Shown piece by piece: positions 62,388 to 64,000 of a stretch of DNA of 64,000 nucleotides. Each line of letters starts with the position of its first letter. Positions within the stretch are counted from its first letter, which is position 1. A program made the translations under genes and the position numbers. The stretch is from Palsa-504 sp963822765 (GTDB taxonomy: Bacteria > Actinomycetota > Actinomycetes > Streptosporangiales > Streptosporangiaceae): the NCBI GenBank assembly GCA_963822765.1, contig CAWGJL010000050.1, positions 186,001 to 250,000 on the forward strand, given 5' to 3'. The notes under the pieces were generated by a model. That model did no database searches, was not told the DNA's origin, and was given only the letters and a program-made list of their open reading frames with translations.

Positions 62388-62697
62388 CGCTCAGCAGCTC
62401 CTTCGCCGCGGCAATGCGGGCCTCGTCGCGCTGATAGAACACCCACTGCTTGATCTTCGTGCCGCGGATCAGCCCGGCGCGGCTGAGGACCTTCAGGTGC
62501 TCCCCGCACGTCGGCTGGCTCACCCCGAGTTTGTCCGCGATGAACAGCGAGCACACCCCGTCCCGCACCAGGTCACCGTCGCGCTGGGCCGGGAAATGCG
62601 CCTTCGGGTCGCGCAGCCACTCCAGGATCAGCAGCCGCTTCTCGCTGGCCAGCGCCTTGACCAGCTCCACGTCCAGCGGCCGGACGCCATTCTGCAT
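62377..62697 (-). CDS. ArsR-like winged-helix regulator
   Basis: 106 residues. VELVKALASEKRLLILEWLR, VCSLFIADKLGVSQPTCGEH, LKVLSRAGLIRGTKIKQWVF and YQRDEARIAAAKELL form the complete domain. Single Cys residues lie before the recognition helix and in PTCGEH; a metal site is not proven. It is preceded by AACTAGCTA-like repeats at its promoter and overlaps the YbaK-like gene. Confidence 0.88.
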   Translation of the reverse strand: MQNGVRPLDVELVKALASEKRLLILEWLRDPKAHFPAQRDGDLVRDGVCSLFIADKLGVSQPTCGEHLKVLSRAGLIRGTKIKQWVFYQRDEARIAAAKELLSGDW

Positions 62698-62750
62698 ATA
62701 GCTAGTATGGCAACTAGCTAACTGCCTGTCTAACCAAACGAGGAGCGCCT

Positions 62751-63080
62751 ATGCCAGCGCCAGCCGGGCTGCGCTTCCGGGCGGCCGCCCCGGGCGACGC
62801 GAAGGCCATCGCCGCACTGCACGCCGACAGCTGGCAGCGGCACTACCGAGGCGCATTCTCCGACGCCTTCCTCGACCATGACGTCGCCGGGTACCTGCTG
62901 CCCCTATGGACCGAACGCCTCACCTGTGGGTACTCGAGCAGAACAGCAATGCCCAGGCCTTCTACGCGGCGCGGGGCGGCACCTGCGTGGAGCGCGCCGA
63001 AACCCCGCCGCCAGGAGGCGACCAAGCCCGGCTCAACGGCAAGCCGATGGGGCTGAGATACGCATGGCGAGACCCGTCGA
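62751..63080 (+). pseudogene. GNAT acetyltransferase with internal deletion and frame break
   Basis: The start (LRFRAAAPGDAKAIAALHAD and DVAGYLLPLWTERL) and the end (LWVLEQNSNAQAFYAARGGT and GKPMGLRYAWRDPS) of one GNAT domain are joined directly, in different frames. The central strands with the acetyl-CoA loop (V-x-x-x-R-G-x-G) are missing, roughly 60 residues. No active enzyme is possible. The junction is near 62910. Confidence 0.75.
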
Positions 63081-63202
63081 AGACTCCTATAGCGGTCCAG
63101 TTCCGTCGCAGGGATGCGGACCAGGACCACGGTCACGTCGTCTTCGAATCGCTCACCCGGTTCCACCGCCGGACACGCGGGAGATGATCAGCTATGATCC
63201 GG

Positions 63203-63223
63203 AGATATCCTGGGTAGATATCT
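63203..63223. promoter_or_regulatory. candidate operator of the second VapBC
   Basis: AGATATC-CTGGGTA-GATATCT is a perfect 7-bp inverted repeat about 32 bp before the antitoxin GTG, followed by AGATGTCTAGA. It sits where an autoregulatory promoter is expected. Confidence 0.6.
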
Positions 63224-63254
63224 TAGATGTCTAGATTCGGTCGGAGGTCGTCCG

Positions 63255-63473
63255 GTGAGCATGGTGAAGACGCCTGTCGAGATCGATCAGGAAGCGCTGG
63301 CAACAGCGGCCGAAGTACTTGGCACCAAGACAAAGAAGGACACGGTGAACGCCGCCCTCCGCGAGGTCGGGCAGCGGCTGGTGCGGCTGCGTGCGCTGGC
63401 CAGGCTCGGCGAGATGGCCGACAGCGGCGACTTCGACGAGTTCCTCGGAAATAAGACGGCCTACCGCGGGTGA
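63255..63473 (+). CDS. VapB-type antitoxin (second module)
   Basis: 72 residues. TPVEIDQEALATAAEVLGTK, TKKDTVNAALREVGQRLVRL and the tail MADSGDFDEFLGNKTAYRG are typical of VapB of the DUF2191 group. It overlaps the toxin start by 4 bp. Confidence 0.88.
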   Translation: MSMVKTPVEIDQEALATAAEVLGTKTKKDTVNAALREVGQRLVRLRALARLGEMADSGDFDEFLGNKTAYRG

Positions 63474-63880
63474 GCCCGGCCCTGTACCTGATCGACACAT
63501 CGGGCCTGTTCAGAATCCTGCAGGACAAGCTGCGGCAGGCGTGGTCGGAGCAGCTCACAGCCGGTGTCATCGCCATCTGCCCCGTCGTGGAGCTGGAGTT
63601 CCTGTACTCGGCGCGATCCCTGGCTGACCGGCTTGAAAAGCGGCGCCTGCTGCGAGAGCTGTTCGGCTGGGTGACGATGAGCGACCAAGCCTGTGATCGC
63701 GCCAGCGAGATCCAGCAACGGCTGACCGAGACCGGCAAGCACCGCTCCGCCGGACCCGTTGACCTGCTTATCGCCGCGACCGCGGAACGCGAGCGTCTCA
63801 TCGTCCTATGCGACGACCGCGACTTTCAGACCGTGGCCTCGGTCACCGGCCAGCCCGTCAAACTGGTTACAGACGTCTAG
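63470..63880 (+). CDS. VapC-type PIN-domain toxin (second module)
   Basis: 136 residues. PIN acids: Asp in ALYLIDTSGLFRILQ, Glu in PVVELEFLYSA, Asp in AGPVDLLIAATAE and the pair in VLCDDRDFQTVAS. It differs from the module at 31564 in length and sequence, so it is not a recent duplication. The bases after it to the window end hold a short TWKAFT-encoding segment but no full gene. Confidence 0.9.
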   Translation: MSPALYLIDTSGLFRILQDKLRQAWSEQLTAGVIAICPVVELEFLYSARSLADRLEKRRLLRELFGWVTMSDQACDRASEIQQRLTETGKHRSAGPVDLLIAATAERERLIVLCDDRDFQTVASVTGQPVKLVTDV

Positions 63881-64000
63881 GACGTCAAGCCGGCCAGCAC
63901 CTGGAAGGCCTTCACTTACTGTCTGAAGGCGGTCGCCTGACTCCAGCCGTCGGCCCGCTCCGCACCTCGCCGCGCCCCGCCGGTAGCCCGAGTCGCCGCC

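Noticed and set aside
1..64000. tRNA, rRNA, riboswitch or replication origin
   Set aside because: No tRNA cloverleaf, rRNA segment, known riboswitch core or DnaA-box cluster could be recognised by eye; a covariance-model search would be needed to exclude small RNAs.

Overview
The window is high-GC DNA from an actinomycete, probably a soil or filamentous member. The grounds are the codon bias, many GTG starts, 4-bp stop/start overlaps, DUF222/HNH (13E12-type) genes, a dodecin, an ECF sigma factor, NarL-type two-component/ABC operons, MarR/TetR/PadR/MocR regulators and VapBC modules. It is accessory-type chromosome: small regulator-plus-effector units on both strands, with no ribosomal, tRNA or core housekeeping cluster. 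I cannot name a genus.

Layout. 0-5 kb: tail of a GYD protein, an EthD-like protein, a 15-bp minisatellite, a DUF222/HNH nuclease gene with a shifted 5' end, a nucleotidyltransferase, a sigma factor with a membrane-anchored partner, and a dodecin. 5.3-10 kb: a histidine kinase/response regulator pair followed by an ABC exporter whose ATPase carries an unusual N-terminal membrane segment; tandem repeats lie inside and between these genes. 10-18.3 kb: a SnoaL-like protein, a broken epimerase, a class IV aminotransferase, a MarR/NAD(P)-binding divergent pair, a flavin amine oxidase, a MarR/MFS operon and a GrpB-like protein. 18.3-31.3 kb: a ribbon-helix-helix gene, a chimeric VOC gene, a frameshifted secreted glycosidase-like protein, a multiply frameshifted S53 peptidase, a cyclase/NB-ARC/TPR regulator, and a convergent RecB-like nuclease-helicase whose 3' end is fused to that regulator. 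31.3-38.5 kb: VapBC, an OmpR-type two-component system divergent from an ABC transporter, a DMT exporter with a CGNR regulator, remnants of a glycosidase and a PfkB kinase, and a Phd/RelE-like module. 38.5-49.5 kb: cupin, MMPL transporter and then a decayed zone (NTF2-like, SDR, MocR, DrrA-like ABC, esterase and ABC remnants, two DUF222 remnants) ending in a PadR unit. 49.8-64 kb: a molybdopterin oxidoreductase, TetR units with visible operators, an endonuclease/phosphatase-family protein, a truncated arylsulfotransferase, an IS256 remnant, an esterase, an epimerase, YbaK/ArsR, a deleted GNAT and a second VapBC.

The most unusual signal is a dispersed modular palindromic element built on GACGTTTCCGCGGAAACGTC. 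It occurs four times, with two kinds of centre. One 54-bp copy lies in frame inside the RecB-like nuclease gene and adds 18 codons, reminiscent of the Rickettsia palindromic elements. A second pattern is DUF222 decay: one nearly complete copy, and two remnants carrying collinear pieces of it. A third is the large number of single-base frame breaks, which is either real gene decay or residual indel error in the assembly. This must be settled before any broken gene is interpreted.
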